A stretch of DNA of 64,000 nt, from contig CAZTUB010000012.1 in the NCBI GenBank assembly GCA_964615905.1, positions 124,001-188,000 on the forward strand. Direction: 5' to 3'. The translations under genes were made by a program, and so were the position numbers. How positions within the stretch are numbered: the first letter of the stretch is position 1; each line of letters opens with the position of its first letter. The stretch comes from DATLMR01 sp964615905. Lineage in GTDB: Bacteria; Acidobacteriota; Blastocatellia; UBA7656. This document shows, piece by piece, positions 8,063-17,156 of the stretch. The notes under the pieces are model-generated. The model saw nothing but the letters and a program-made list of their open reading frames with translations, was not told the DNA's origin and made no database searches.

Positions 8063-9238
8063 TCATCTCGCCTCCACCTGCGCACCGTCTTCGATCTGAT
8101 TCGACGGGTGCACGATGACCGCCGTGCCGTCTTCGAGGCCTCCCAGTACTTCGGCTTCGAACTGGCTCGTGTGGCCGATCTCTACATCGCGCCTGCGCGC
8201 TACGCCTGTCTCAACGATGAAGACGCTCCAGCCATCGCCGTGACGAAACAGCGCGCTTAAAGGGGTCTTCAACACGTCTTCACCTTCCCAGATGATGACC
8301 CTGGCTTCCAGGCGATAACCGTCGCCGAGTGGGCCGGGCGGGTCCACGAAATCCGCGACGATGTTGACACGCTGCTCTTCTATTCCGAGCGCAGAGACCT
8401 TGGTGAATGCCGAAGCCTCCACGACTCTCACTCGCGCTCGAATCTCCTGCTCGCCTCCCCATCCTTCAAGGATCACGGGCATACCAGCTTTAACTTTCAC
8501 CGCGTCCGTCGAGAGTAAATCCACTACTATCTCAAGCTTGCCGGGGTCACCCAGCACCATGAGCGGCGTCCCGGCCGCGACCACCCGCTCGCTCTTTTCG
8601 ATCACGCGTAGCACGCGGCCGCTTACGGGCGAGACGAGCTTCACAACTCTCTTTGCACTGTCTCGGTCTGTCTCTATGGCCACGAGCCCGGCTCTTGCCA
8701 CCTTCACCTGAGAGGCAGCGGCCCCGGCGTTGTATTTCGCCGCTTCAAGGTCATTGGCGCTCGTGGCCTCGGCGTTCTGGGCTTCCTCAAGCGATTGCGT
8801 GGAGACGAGGCCGTCCCTGGCTAACCTTTCGGCCCGCTCGCGCTCGCGCCGCGCCTGCTCGTAATCGGCGCGGGCATGAGCAACCCGCTCGTCGGCCTCG
8901 CGCTTCAGGCTCTCGGCCGCCTGCACTCGCGCGATCACCTCTTCGCGCTCACGCTCGTCGAGTGGAAGTGGATTGATCGTTGCAACGACCTCTCCCCGCG
9001 AGACCCTATCCCCGTCGTGCAGCTCAACCCGGGCGAGTCTCCCCGCGACGGGTGCGGCTACGACGAAGCGATCATGCGCGCGAGCCTCCCCTTCTTCATC
9101 CACAGTGACGCGCAACGGTCCCCGCCCTACGCCGGCGACTTCGACCCTGACCGGTGACGGCATCAGCGCCCTGACAAATAGCGCTGCTACGACGAGGGTT
9201 AACAAAACGTAGACGACATTGCTCTTTTTTACTCTCAT
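8063..9238 (-). CDS. HlyD/RND-type periplasmic adaptor of an ABC exporter
   Basis: A 391-residue membrane-fusion protein. One N-terminal membrane helix (VVYVLLTLVVAALFVRAL) is followed by a lipoyl-like half (FVVAAPVAGRLARVELHDGDRV), a long coiled-coil hairpin rich in Ala, Glu and Arg (about residues 95-200), the second lipoyl half (VVKLVSPVSGRVLRVIE) and beta-barrel regions. It would link an inner-membrane pump to an outer-membrane channel. It is the last gene of a three-gene operon, starting 7 bases after the permease stop. No outer-membrane factor is encoded nearby. Confidence 0.9.
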   Translation of the reverse strand: MRVKKSNVVYVLLTLVVAALFVRALMPSPVRVEVAGVGRGPLRVTVDEEGEARAHDRFVVAAPVAGRLARVELHDGDRVSRGEVVATINPLPLDEREREEVIARVQAAESLKREADERVAHARADYEQARRERERAERLARDGLVSTQSLEEAQNAEATSANDLEAAKYNAGAAASQVKVARAGLVAIETDRDSAKRVVKLVSPVSGRVLRVIEKSERVVAAGTPLMVLGDPGKLEIVVDLLSTDAVKVKAGMPVILEGWGGEQEIRARVRVVEASAFTKVSALGIEEQRVNIVADFVDPPGPLGDGYRLEARVIIWEGEDVLKTPLSALFRHGDGWSVFIVETGVARRRDVEIGHTSQFEAEVLGGLEDGTAVIVHPSNQIEDGAQVEAR

Positions 9239-9245
9239 ACGGATG

Positions 9246-11612
9246 TCATTCCCTTGTCTTGAGAACTTCGACGAGGTCGAGTCGCCGCAGCCGCCACTGC
9301 ACCAGGAGTCCTGACAAAACGGCTGCGCAAGCCGTCACGCCGAAGGCCAGCGCAGGGGTCTTGCTCGTTATCACCAAAGGCAGGCGCATCATCTCGTTAT
9401 CGATCGCCTTTATGATTAGAAAACACAACAGGTAACCGATCACGTAACCGACAGGGATGGCGAGAACGGTCAGAATCGCCTGCTCGCCGAGCAGCATCAC
9501 TCCAATTTCCCGTTTCGTGAAACCGAGCACCCGCAGGCTCGCCAGCTCGCGCCCGCGTTCGGACAGCGCTATCCGCGCGCCGTTGTAGACTATTCCCAGT
9601 GCGATGACGCTCGCGAAAATGATGATGATCGCAGTCGAAGTCCACATCGTCCTAGCCAGCGTCTCATTGAAGTTCGCAAGGATCGTTTCGGGAATAATCA
9701 CACCGCCGACCGCGGGCGTGTGCTTCAACTTCGAGTACAGGTCCGGGAACTCTTTTTCATCAACCTTCAGGCGCACGCCTGAGATCGTCCCCCCCTCGCG
9801 CATCAGCCGGTTCAGCGCGTGCAGGTCCATGTAGGCCGATAACCCAAGCACTTCATCAACCAGTCCGACGACCGGAACCTGCCGCGTCGGGCGGGCCCCT
9901 TCCAGAACTTCAACGGTGACCACATCACCGATCTTCACAGCCAGGTCCTCGGCAAGCGTAGTCGTGAGCACCAACCCTTCAGGCGGCAACCGAAATATGT
10001 TGTAGCGGGTGTCTACAATCCGAAACAGGTCGCCGTCGGCTTCGACGCCGAGCACAGCCATACGCCGCACTCTGTGCTCATACCGCAGCCGCGCAGGCAC
10101 CACGCGGTACCCCTCGACGCGTGTGACCCCCGGGAGGCTGAGCGCCTCGAAGCGTGTGCTGGCAGGGCGCGGCTCGTTGAAGATGACGTTGGCATCCTCT
10201 CGATAGACGTTGTTGAACTGGAGGTCAAGGATTACGTCTACCGCGTCGTAAAAATAGAACCCGACCACCACCAGCGACACAGACAGGGCAATTGCCAGCG
10301 TCGTCAGTATTGCCTTGGCCAGATTGCGTTCAAGGTTGCGAATGATGATGCGAACCGAAAGCGGCAGCATCCGGTTAAACCCGAGGCGCTCAATCATGCC
10401 GGTGCGGAAACGGGCGGGCGCTTCGGGCCGCATCGATTCGGCAGGCGGCAGCATCACTGCCTTCCGCACCGCCCTGATTGCGCCGACCGTCGCGGCAAGG
10501 AGGCTTATCAGCACTGCGCCACCCATGACCCAGGGGTCCGCCACATAACGCAGCACCGGAAAGCGAAAGAAGTCTGCATAAACGGCCGTCATCTGGTAGC
10601 CGAACCACCAGCCGACCCCGCAGCCGAGCGCGATACCGCCCGAAACCGCGAGCACCGCCAGCTTCAGGTAATGTGAGCCTATAGCCAGGTTGGTGTAGCC
10701 GAACGCCTTCAGCATGGCGATCTGGTCGCGCTGAGTGCTGATCAGACGTGACATCACTAGATGGATGAGAAATGCGGTGACGCCGAGAAAGATCGCCGGG
10801 ACGACGGTGCTTGTGACTCTCAACTCGGCGATTTCGTTCGTGACGAAATGGTTCGAGGGCTGATCTACGCGCCCATACGCGCCGAGGCATCCCCACTCCT
10901 CAAGCATCGAATCGAGCCGCGAGATGACCTCTTTCTCGCTAGCCCCCGGAGATAAAGAAACGGACACATCATTAAACGCTCCCTCCATGTTGAAGGCCGC
11001 GCCGAGCGCCTTCCGGCTCATCCACATCACGCCGAAGTGGCGACTGTCGGGGAACATATCGCCGGGCCGAATCTCGTAAACGAACTCCGGCGACATGGCG
11101 ACGCCGACAATGCGAAGCCGCGCCCAGTGCCCGTTAATGACCGCGCCGAGCGTGTCACCGGGATTGAAATTGTTGGCCTCTGCAAACGCCTGGCTGATTA
11201 TCAGCTCATCGCTTCGCCCCGGTTCGATATATCTTCCGCGTACAATGTGCAGGTCGTTCAGCATCGGGGCCTGACTATCAGGGATTGAAATCAGCCGCGC
11301 CGTGGCAGGCTCTTCCAGTTCCGGCAGCTCAAGAGTGACACTGGCCACAACCCGCGTTTTGACGGATGAGACTCCGGGCAACTCTTTGATTCGCTCGGCG
11401 AGCCATTCAGGCGCGCGCTTAACCTGCACGAATACGTCGGCAAAGCGATAGTCCAGATAGTAAGCTTCCTGCGTGACGGGCAATGATTTATAGATGTTCC
11501 GCAGCGAGACGTAGGAAGCGACTCCGCACGCCACGACAAGGACGATGGCGAATACCTGTGCGCGCAGGTGCAGCAAGTCACGAAACAGCTTTTTGTCGAG
11601 CGCGTTCATCAC
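9246..11612 (-). CDS. ABC transporter permease with two FtsX domains
   Basis: A 788-residue protein with an N-terminal membrane helix (FAIVLVVACGVASYVSL), a large periplasmic region, an FtsX-type helix block (about residues 265-400), a second helix near residue 435 with another extracytoplasmic region, and a final FtsX block (ALGIVYNGARIALSERGREL, LRVLGFTKREIGVMLLGEQA). The tandem FtsX layout is that of the MacB/LolCE-like superfamily of long permeases, which move lipids, peptides or drugs by mechanotransmission. It starts 4 bases after the ATPase stop. Substrate unknown. Confidence 0.9.
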   Translation of the reverse strand: MMNALDKKLFRDLLHLRAQVFAIVLVVACGVASYVSLRNIYKSLPVTQEAYYLDYRFADVFVQVKRAPEWLAERIKELPGVSSVKTRVVASVTLELPELEEPATARLISIPDSQAPMLNDLHIVRGRYIEPGRSDELIISQAFAEANNFNPGDTLGAVINGHWARLRIVGVAMSPEFVYEIRPGDMFPDSRHFGVMWMSRKALGAAFNMEGAFNDVSVSLSPGASEKEVISRLDSMLEEWGCLGAYGRVDQPSNHFVTNEIAELRVTSTVVPAIFLGVTAFLIHLVMSRLISTQRDQIAMLKAFGYTNLAIGSHYLKLAVLAVSGGIALGCGVGWWFGYQMTAVYADFFRFPVLRYVADPWVMGGAVLISLLAATVGAIRAVRKAVMLPPAESMRPEAPARFRTGMIERLGFNRMLPLSVRIIIRNLERNLAKAILTTLAIALSVSLVVVGFYFYDAVDVILDLQFNNVYREDANVIFNEPRPASTRFEALSLPGVTRVEGYRVVPARLRYEHRVRRMAVLGVEADGDLFRIVDTRYNIFRLPPEGLVLTTTLAEDLAVKIGDVVTVEVLEGARPTRQVPVVGLVDEVLGLSAYMDLHALNRLMREGGTISGVRLKVDEKEFPDLYSKLKHTPAVGGVIIPETILANFNETLARTMWTSTAIIIIFASVIALGIVYNGARIALSERGRELASLRVLGFTKREIGVMLLGEQAILTVLAIPVGYVIGYLLCFLIIKAIDNEMMRLPLVITSKTPALAFGVTACAAVLSGLLVQWRLRRLDLVEVLKTRE

Positions 11613-11616
11613 GTCC

Positions 11617-12348
11617 CTACCACTCCAGGTCCTCCGGTCGGGCCTTCACCTCGTTGCGATGTACCTCTACGATCTGTCCGCTGCCGAGCCGTATTACGCG
11701 ATCCGCCATCCCCGCAATCGCGGCGTTATGGGTAATTACCACCGTGGTCGTTCCTAATTCCTGGTTGACCCGCTCCAGCACTTCAAGAACCAGCTTGCCG
11801 GTCTGAAAATCGAGCGCTCCCGTAGGCTCGTCGCAAAGCAGCACGTCTGGGCGTTTCGCTACGGCGCGGGCAATTGCAACCCGCTGCTGCTCCCCACCAG
11901 ACATCTGCGCCGGAAAGTGATTCATCCGGTCACCGAGCCCGACGAGCCCGAGCGCTTCAGCGGCGGGCATTGGCCGCTCGGCTATCTCAGTCACGAGTTG
12001 AACATTTTCGAGCGCCGTCAGGCTCGGAATCAGGTTATAAAACTGGAACACGAAACCGATGTGCTCGCGCCTGAAGCGAGTTAGCTCACGGTCATCGGCC
12101 GCAACCAGGTCGTGATCGCGGAAGAAGACTTCTCCACTCGTCGGCGCGTCGAGCCCGCCTAGAATGTTTAGCAGCGTTGACTTTCCGCTGCCCGAAGGGC
12201 CGAGCAGCACGACGAACTCGCCCTGGTAAAGGTCCAGGTCGAGCGAACGCAGGGCATGAACTTCGACCTCGCCCATCCGATAGCGCTTCGTGAGGCCCCG
12301 CGCTCGGAAGACCGCCTCTGGTGCTCTGGCTTTTATCGCTGTGCTCAC
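11617..12348 (-). CDS. ABC transporter ATP-binding protein (LolD/MacB type)
   Basis: A 243-residue ATPase with Walker A GPSGSGKSTLLN, Q-loop VFQFYNLIPSLTALENV, signature MSGGEQQRVAIARA, Walker B VLLCDEPTGALD and switch His in VVITHN. The FYNLIP segment is typical of LolD/MacB-class ATPases that partner with FtsX-type permeases. First gene of the ATPase, permease, adaptor operon. Confidence 0.93.
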   Translation of the reverse strand: MSTAIKARAPEAVFRARGLTKRYRMGEVEVHALRSLDLDLYQGEFVVLLGPSGSGKSTLLNILGGLDAPTSGEVFFRDHDLVAADDRELTRFRREHIGFVFQFYNLIPSLTALENVQLVTEIAERPMPAAEALGLVGLGDRMNHFPAQMSGGEQQRVAIARAVAKRPDVLLCDEPTGALDFQTGKLVLEVLERVNQELGTTTVVITHNAAIAGMADRVIRLGSGQIVEVHRNEVKARPEDLEW

Positions 12349-12445
12349 TGTGAAACCCTTCTGTAGCTATCCCGAAGCATTGAACAGGCCTCACCGCAAT
12401 CAGGGGCTTCCCGACCGCAGTGAGACCTGATCTTCAGCAGAGATG

Positions 12446-13111
12446 CTATGGAACTATGGTGATTAGGTTGTCTACATTGGAGACGCCTGGGGCAGCCCAT
12501 GCCGCCCGCTCAGCTTCCTGTTTCTCAGCCCAGGAACGCACGTTACCCCAGAGCTTCACCGTGCTGTCGTGAGCCTCAACCGAAATGCGGCGCGCATCGA
12601 CTTCGGCGCTTCGCCTGAGGGCTTCCTCAATCTTTGTCTTCACCTCACCTGCCGAAACCACTGGCTTCACTTCGATCCGGTCGGACACCCCCTTCACCCC
12701 GGTCAAATTGCTTATTGCCGACTTGGCGGCCGTCTTCTGGTATGGCCAGTCAACCTTCCCTTCGAGGATGACCCAGGCGTCTTTTACCGTGAGCTTGATC
12801 TTGTTGTCAGGCACGTTGACATGCGTTTCGAGTGCAAGCACGGCGTTTCGCGCGATCTCGGGGTCTGTCAGCTCGTACCTTGGCTTGACCTCAATGTCGT
12901 TGGCGACGGCTTTTACGCCGTAGACGCGCTTGGCTGCTTTTTCAGCCACCACTTTTTCCGCATAGCTGTGCACGAATCCTGTGAGAGTAATCACGCCGTC
13001 ATCGGCGGCGACGCTGATATCGGTGGAGTTTATTTCCGGCTCCCAGTCAATCTGTCGCAGCACGGACTCGCGGGTCTGTTTGTCTGATACACTTTGCATC
13101 TTGGCTACCAT
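12446..13111 (-). CDS. Triple BON-domain protein
   Basis: A 221-residue protein made of three BON (bacterial OsmY and nodulation) domains, seen as repeated units with ISVAADDGVITLTGFVHSY, IKLTVKDAWVILEGKVDWPY and ISVEAHDSTVKLWGNVRSW. BON domains bind phospholipid surfaces and occur in stress proteins. No signal peptide is evident (MVAKMQSVSDKQTR), so it may be cytoplasmic. It has its own upstream region, which holds a GTGA-N6-TCAC palindrome and a sigma54-like element. It resembles the two-domain paralogue at 30.5 kb. Confidence 0.9.
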   Translation of the reverse strand: MVAKMQSVSDKQTRESVLRQIDWEPEINSTDISVAADDGVITLTGFVHSYAEKVVAEKAAKRVYGVKAVANDIEVKPRYELTDPEIARNAVLALETHVNVPDNKIKLTVKDAWVILEGKVDWPYQKTAAKSAISNLTGVKGVSDRIEVKPVVSAGEVKTKIEEALRRSAEVDARRISVEAHDSTVKLWGNVRSWAEKQEAERAAWAAPGVSNVDNLITIVP

Positions 13112-13218
13112 TTGAATTACTCCTTTCGAGAAGAAAAAGTCTATCCTCTTCGCGGGAAGGTAGATTTTGAACCAATGTGCTCGCCCCCGTCCTACCCCGC
13201 CGCGAAGTATGTAGGGCA

Positions 13219-13232
13219 GTGACGCGGCTCAC
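13219..13232. promoter_or_regulatory. Candidate Crp/Fnr-type site upstream of BON gene
   Basis: GTGACGCGGCTCAC, an exact GTGA-N6-TCAC palindrome 108 bases before the BON start. It lies in a 397-base gene-free stretch (13112-13508) that also holds two divergent sigma54-type elements. Confidence 0.5.
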
Positions 13233-13273
13233 AGGCAAACTAGCCTGGTGAGCCGACACCCCAAATGCTTCCT

Positions 13274-13289
13274 CGCAAAGCATGTACCG
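13274..13289 (-). promoter_or_regulatory. Possible sigma54 promoter for the BON gene
   Basis: Minus-strand CGGTACATGCTTTGCG keeps GG-N10-GC and TTGC but has GGTA instead of GGCA. It is the weakest of the set. Its transcript would run through the palindrome at 13219. Confidence 0.4.
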
Positions 13290-13446
13290 ATTGGGCGGTT
13301 CTCCGATCTCGCTTCACACTAGCAATTAGTAAGATACCCTTTTTCTCACGCTTCCAGTTTGCGTGCTATCACCCAACCACATGGGGAATTTGCACTACCC
13401 CTTCCGTGATACTCGCCAATGCTTGATGAATATTGACCATTACTTT

Positions 13447-13462
13447 CGGCCTGAATATTGCA
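13447..13462 (+). promoter_or_regulatory. Sigma54-type promoter of USP gene
   Basis: CGGCCTGAATATTGCA: GG and GC spaced by exactly 10 bases with TTGCA at -12, about 46 bases before the USP start. Confidence 0.6.
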
Positions 13463-13508
13463 CTGGCAAGGTGAGCGGGTTCTCGGCTGTTTCGAGGAGG
13501 AGATAACT

Positions 13509-14408
13509 ATGAAGATAGTTCTTGCAGTAGATTTCTCAGCTTTGTCAGAGATAGCTGTGAGCGAGGTCACATTGCGGCCATGGCCGCAAGGGACTGTCGT
13601 GCATGTTCTTCACGTGCTCGACTCATTCGGCCTGATTGAACGTATGGGCGGCTTCGAGGACTTCATCAAGAAGGAGCGCGACGAAGCCAGGGCTTTGGCT
13701 CATTCCGTCGTCGAGAGACTTCAGTCACACGGACTTGAAACGCACACGCAGATCCTTGAAGGCTACCCCGCCACAGCCATAGCCGATTATGCGGACCGGT
13801 GGGGCGCTGATTTTGTGATCGTGGGTTCCCACGGGCATGGCGGCTTCGTCCGGTTCTTGATCGGCTCCGTTGCCAAGTCGGTAGTTCAAAACGCTCATTG
13901 CTCCGTCGAAGTCGTAAGGGCTTCGAGCCGAGACATGTCAGTCGTTGACGGCAAGATGAGAATCCTGCTGGCTACCGACGGGTCGGACTTTTCGGCTGCG
14001 GCCGCGCGCTCGATTGCCGGGCGCCCCTGGCCCGAGGGCACCGAGGTGAAGATCGTGAGCGTGGTCAATCTGGTCGTGCCTGCGATGGACCCCTGGTACG
14101 CGGCGGGTGAAATGGCGAGCCTGTTACGTGAAGACAATACAAAGCTATCTGAGGATGCGGTCGCCGCCGCTGAAAAGATAATAGGCGGCGCGGGATTGAA
14201 GACGACATGCGAAGTTCTAATGGGCAGCCCTAAGTGGCGCATCATAGATGAGGCTAAGGAATGGGGCGCAAACCTGGTCGTAGTCGGTTCGCATGGATCG
14301 CGCGGGGTAACACGCTTGTTGTTAGGGAGCGTCTCTGAAGTGGTGGCGATGCGCGCAGACTGTTCGGTCGAAGTTATTCGTGAGCGCGCCCTCTTGAACA
14401 AGGATTGA
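13509..14408 (+). CDS. Universal stress protein, two tandem USP domains
   Basis: About 299 residues. Both halves start with the USP beta-strand (MKIVLAVDFSALSE and MRILLATDGSDFSA) and end with the nucleotide-binding loop G-xx-G-x9-GS, seen as GSHGHGGFVRFLIGS and GSHGSRGVTRLLLGS. Both domains should therefore bind ATP. USPs of this class sense energy or redox stress and dormancy. The ATG at 13509 has a strong GAGGAGGAG site. A longer frame from 13458 lacks one and would cover the promoter. Close paralogue of the USP at 31.4 kb. Confidence 0.92.
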   Translation: MKIVLAVDFSALSEIAVSEVTLRPWPQGTVVHVLHVLDSFGLIERMGGFEDFIKKERDEARALAHSVVERLQSHGLETHTQILEGYPATAIADYADRWGADFVIVGSHGHGGFVRFLIGSVAKSVVQNAHCSVEVVRASSRDMSVVDGKMRILLATDGSDFSAAAARSIAGRPWPEGTEVKIVSVVNLVVPAMDPWYAAGEMASLLREDNTKLSEDAVAAAEKIIGGAGLKTTCEVLMGSPKWRIIDEAKEWGANLVVVGSHGSRGVTRLLLGSVSEVVAMRADCSVEVIRERALLNKD

Positions 14409-14636
14409 AGGACAGGCCTTGAGCAGATCGCCGGCTACAAGCTCTTTCTCACTTCCGAAAACGTCAGGTTTGACGAACGAGGAAGACGGACATTGCTGCC
14501 AATCAAGAGGAGCCTCTGCCCAATAGACTTTAGCGGTCCTTATTAGAGGGCGTTCAAGGATGCTTGCGAGTCGTGCTCACAGAAACCATCGCCGGAGTAG
14601 TAATTATTTTGGGATTCCAACCCCGGAGGCATACAA

Positions 14637-16145
14637 ATGAATGCAGTTGTCAAAACTCGATCAGTTGTCAAAATCCGATATGGTGAAGTTCGTGGCAGTG
14701 TTGCCGAAGGCGTCCACACTTTTAAGGGCATCCCCTACGCAGCGCCACCGTTTGGCGCCAATCGGCTTCGGCCTCCACAGCCGGTTGCGCCCTGTAGCGG
14801 CGTGCGAGACGCGCTCACCTATGGCCCGAAGTCTCCCCAGCCGCCTTATCCTCCGCCAATAGATGTACTCATCCCGGAGTTTACTATCCCCGGTGAAGAT
14901 TGCCTGAACCTCAATATCTGGTCCCCCGAACTTGGGTCGGCCGGGTTGCCGGTGATGGTCTGGATTCCCGGCGGTATGTTTGAGTATCACGCAACGGGTG
15001 CGTCGCCCTGGTATGACGGCAGTCATTTCGCCCGCGACGGTATCGTATGCGTGACCATCAATTACCGGGTCGGCGCCGAGGGTTTCCTCTATCTGGGCGA
15101 CGGAGACGCCAACTTCGGCCTGCTCGACCAGATCGCCGCGCTCGAATGGGTGCGGGAGAATATCGCTGCCTTCGGTGGCGATCCCGGCAACGTCACCATC
15201 TTTGGTGAGTCGGCTGGTGCTATGAGCGTCGGCACACTTCTGTCCATGCCCCGTGCCGAGGGGCTGTTCCGGCGCGCCATCGCCCAGAGCGGAGCGGCTC
15301 ATCACGCCATCTGCGCCGCCACCGCGCAGCGTGTCGGCCAGCGGCTTGCCGAGGAGCTTGGCGTTGCGGCAACCCGAGAGGCCATCGCAGCGGTTCCCGT
15401 TGATCGCCTGCTTGCGGCGCAGTTGGAGTTGAGGGCCGATCTCCTCGCGCATCCCGACCCACAGCGCTGGGGCAGCGAGGTGGCGGTCAGCATGATGCCG
15501 TGGCAGCCAGTGATTGACGGGGACGTTATCCCCGCGCGGCCGATCGATCGCATCCTAGCCGGTGCCGGCGCGGGTATCGACGTCATGGTCGGCACCAACA
15601 CCGACGAGAATAGATTGTTTCTGGCCCCCGGCGGAGCAATCGACCAGGTCCCCACCGAGGCCCTGGCCGGAGCCGTCGCGGCCTACGGGCTCCCGGTCGA
15701 AGCGACACTGGCAGCCTATCGCGCTGCGCATCGGGGCGCGAGCGCCGGCGACCTGCTCGCGGCCATCCAGACTGACTGGTATTGGCGCATTCCCGCTATC
15801 CGTCTCGCCGATGCACACTCGAAGAGCGCCTCGGCCACCTACATGTACGAGTTCGCCTGGCGCTCACCTCAGTTCGATGGACTCCTCGGCGCGTGCCATG
15901 CACTCGAGATCCCCTTCGTCTTTGACACGCTCGGCAACGGGACTGAGCTGCTCTGGGGAGCGGACCCGCCACAACAGCTCGCGAACACCATGCACGCTGC
16001 CTGGGTAGACTTCGCCACCAATGGAGAGTGCGGCTGGCCGAAGTACAATCTCGGCCGCAGGGCAACCATGCGCTTCGATACGACCTCCGAGGTCGTGGAC
16101 GATCCTCGATCCCGAGAGAGAGCACTGTGGGAAGGCGTTCGTTAG
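14637..16145 (+). CDS. Carboxylesterase/lipase family protein (type B esterase)
   Basis: A 502-residue alpha/beta hydrolase of the carboxylesterase type B family. It shows FKGIPYAAPPFGANRLRPP, EDCLNLNIWSP, the oxyanion region WIPGGMFEYH, nucleophile elbow FGESAGAMS (Ser near residue 191), GTNTDEN with the acidic residue near 322, and GACHALEIPFVF with the catalytic His near 421. No signal peptide, so probably cytoplasmic. ATG at 14637 has a CGGAGG site. It stands alone among the stress genes. The 228 bases before it show no feature. Confidence 0.92.
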   Translation: MNAVVKTRSVVKIRYGEVRGSVAEGVHTFKGIPYAAPPFGANRLRPPQPVAPCSGVRDALTYGPKSPQPPYPPPIDVLIPEFTIPGEDCLNLNIWSPELGSAGLPVMVWIPGGMFEYHATGASPWYDGSHFARDGIVCVTINYRVGAEGFLYLGDGDANFGLLDQIAALEWVRENIAAFGGDPGNVTIFGESAGAMSVGTLLSMPRAEGLFRRAIAQSGAAHHAICAATAQRVGQRLAEELGVAATREAIAAVPVDRLLAAQLELRADLLAHPDPQRWGSEVAVSMMPWQPVIDGDVIPARPIDRILAGAGAGIDVMVGTNTDENRLFLAPGGAIDQVPTEALAGAVAAYGLPVEATLAAYRAAHRGASAGDLLAAIQTDWYWRIPAIRLADAHSKSASATYMYEFAWRSPQFDGLLGACHALEIPFVFDTLGNGTELLWGADPPQQLANTMHAAWVDFATNGECGWPKYNLGRRATMRFDTTSEVVDDPRSRERALWEGVR

Positions 16146-16223
16146 CTTATGCAACCGCTGAACGAAGTGGCAGGTGGAGTTCAGAGAAACAGCCTGACAA
16201 GGATCTATGCAGACGCGGTGGCT

Positions 16224-17132
16224 TCACAGCAACCTGGTTCTTAGCCTTTGATTCTCGCCCCACGGATCCAAAATCTTCCGGTCGGATTTCGGCGCGGGCA
16301 ATTCACACCGCGTCATTCGTGTGACCTCGGGCAACTCGCTCGACTTATAATCCGCAAGCTTACCGAAGAAGCCCAGCTTTCCTTCGTCCAACAGCAGCAC
16401 TCTCATCTCCGGCGCGTGCTCACGGACGCCTTCGCGAATCGAAACGCCGCCCGCTTCGTCTTCAACCGCGTGATATTTTGCGAGATAAGCGATCTCGTGC
16501 AGCTCTTTGGTGACGTATAAAGCTGCTATGTCTTGCAGGTCTCGCGCTCGGATGATGAGGTCCATTATTCGCCTCGCGTTGATCGGGTCGAGCCCGGTAA
16601 CGGGTTCGTCATAAAGCATAATCTGCGGCCAGCCGATGAGCGCGCGAGCGATCTCCAGCCGCCGCCTCATGCCTATCGATAGCTCCTCCGGCAGCTTCTC
16701 AGCATCGTTTTCCAGACCGACGAACTGCAGGATTTCTCTCACGGCCCGATCCATATCCGCCTCGGGCCAGCCATACTCGTCGAGGCGGTAAGCGGCATTC
16801 TCATAGACAGACATACTAGTGAAGAGTGTGTCTTCCTGAAAGGCAAGGCCCATCGAACGCCCGCGGATTTCAAGCAGCTCGTTTTCGCTGAGCCTGTCGA
16901 TGCGCTGGCCGTTAATCAAGATTTGGCCGACGTCTGGTCGCAACAGCCCCATCGCGAGGTGTAACAGCACCGTTTTGCCTGAGGCAGCCGCGCCGGTAAC
17001 GAATATCATCTGTCGGCGTTCGAGCACGAAGCTCACGTCGTCCAACGCACGCTTTCCGTCGAATGATTTAGAAACGTGCCAGAACTCTATGGCTGGCTCG
17101 TCCGCCAATCTCTTCGCAACCATCGTATCCAT
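16224..17132 (-). CDS. Stand-alone ABC transporter ATP-binding protein (MlaF-like)
   Basis: A 302-residue ATPase. Walker A is GAAASGKTVLLH, slightly off the usual GxxGxGK pattern. The signature is LSIGMRRRLEIARAL and Walker B is IMLYDEPVTGLDP. The LSxGMxxRxxxARA signature resembles the MlaF/Ttg2A lipid-transport ATPases. About 60 extra C-terminal residues follow the usual domain end. No permease or substrate protein is nearby. It follows the PEP synthase by 24 bases and probably belongs to the long minus-strand operon starting at 20.6 kb. Confidence 0.85.
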   Translation of the reverse strand: MDTMVAKRLADEPAIEFWHVSKSFDGKRALDDVSFVLERRQMIFVTGAAASGKTVLLHLAMGLLRPDVGQILINGQRIDRLSENELLEIRGRSMGLAFQEDTLFTSMSVYENAAYRLDEYGWPEADMDRAVREILQFVGLENDAEKLPEELSIGMRRRLEIARALIGWPQIMLYDEPVTGLDPINARRIMDLIIRARDLQDIAALYVTKELHEIAYLAKYHAVEDEAGGVSIREGVREHAPEMRVLLLDEGKLGFFGKLADYKSSELPEVTRMTRCELPAPKSDRKILDPWGENQRLRTRLL

Positions 17133-17156
17133 GGCTTTTTATCCTTTGTAGGGGCA

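Noticed and set aside
13374..13395. A second GG-N10-GC match on the minus strand near the BON/USP intergenic region
   Set aside because: The -12 part reads GTGC rather than TTGC, and short matches of this kind are expected by chance.
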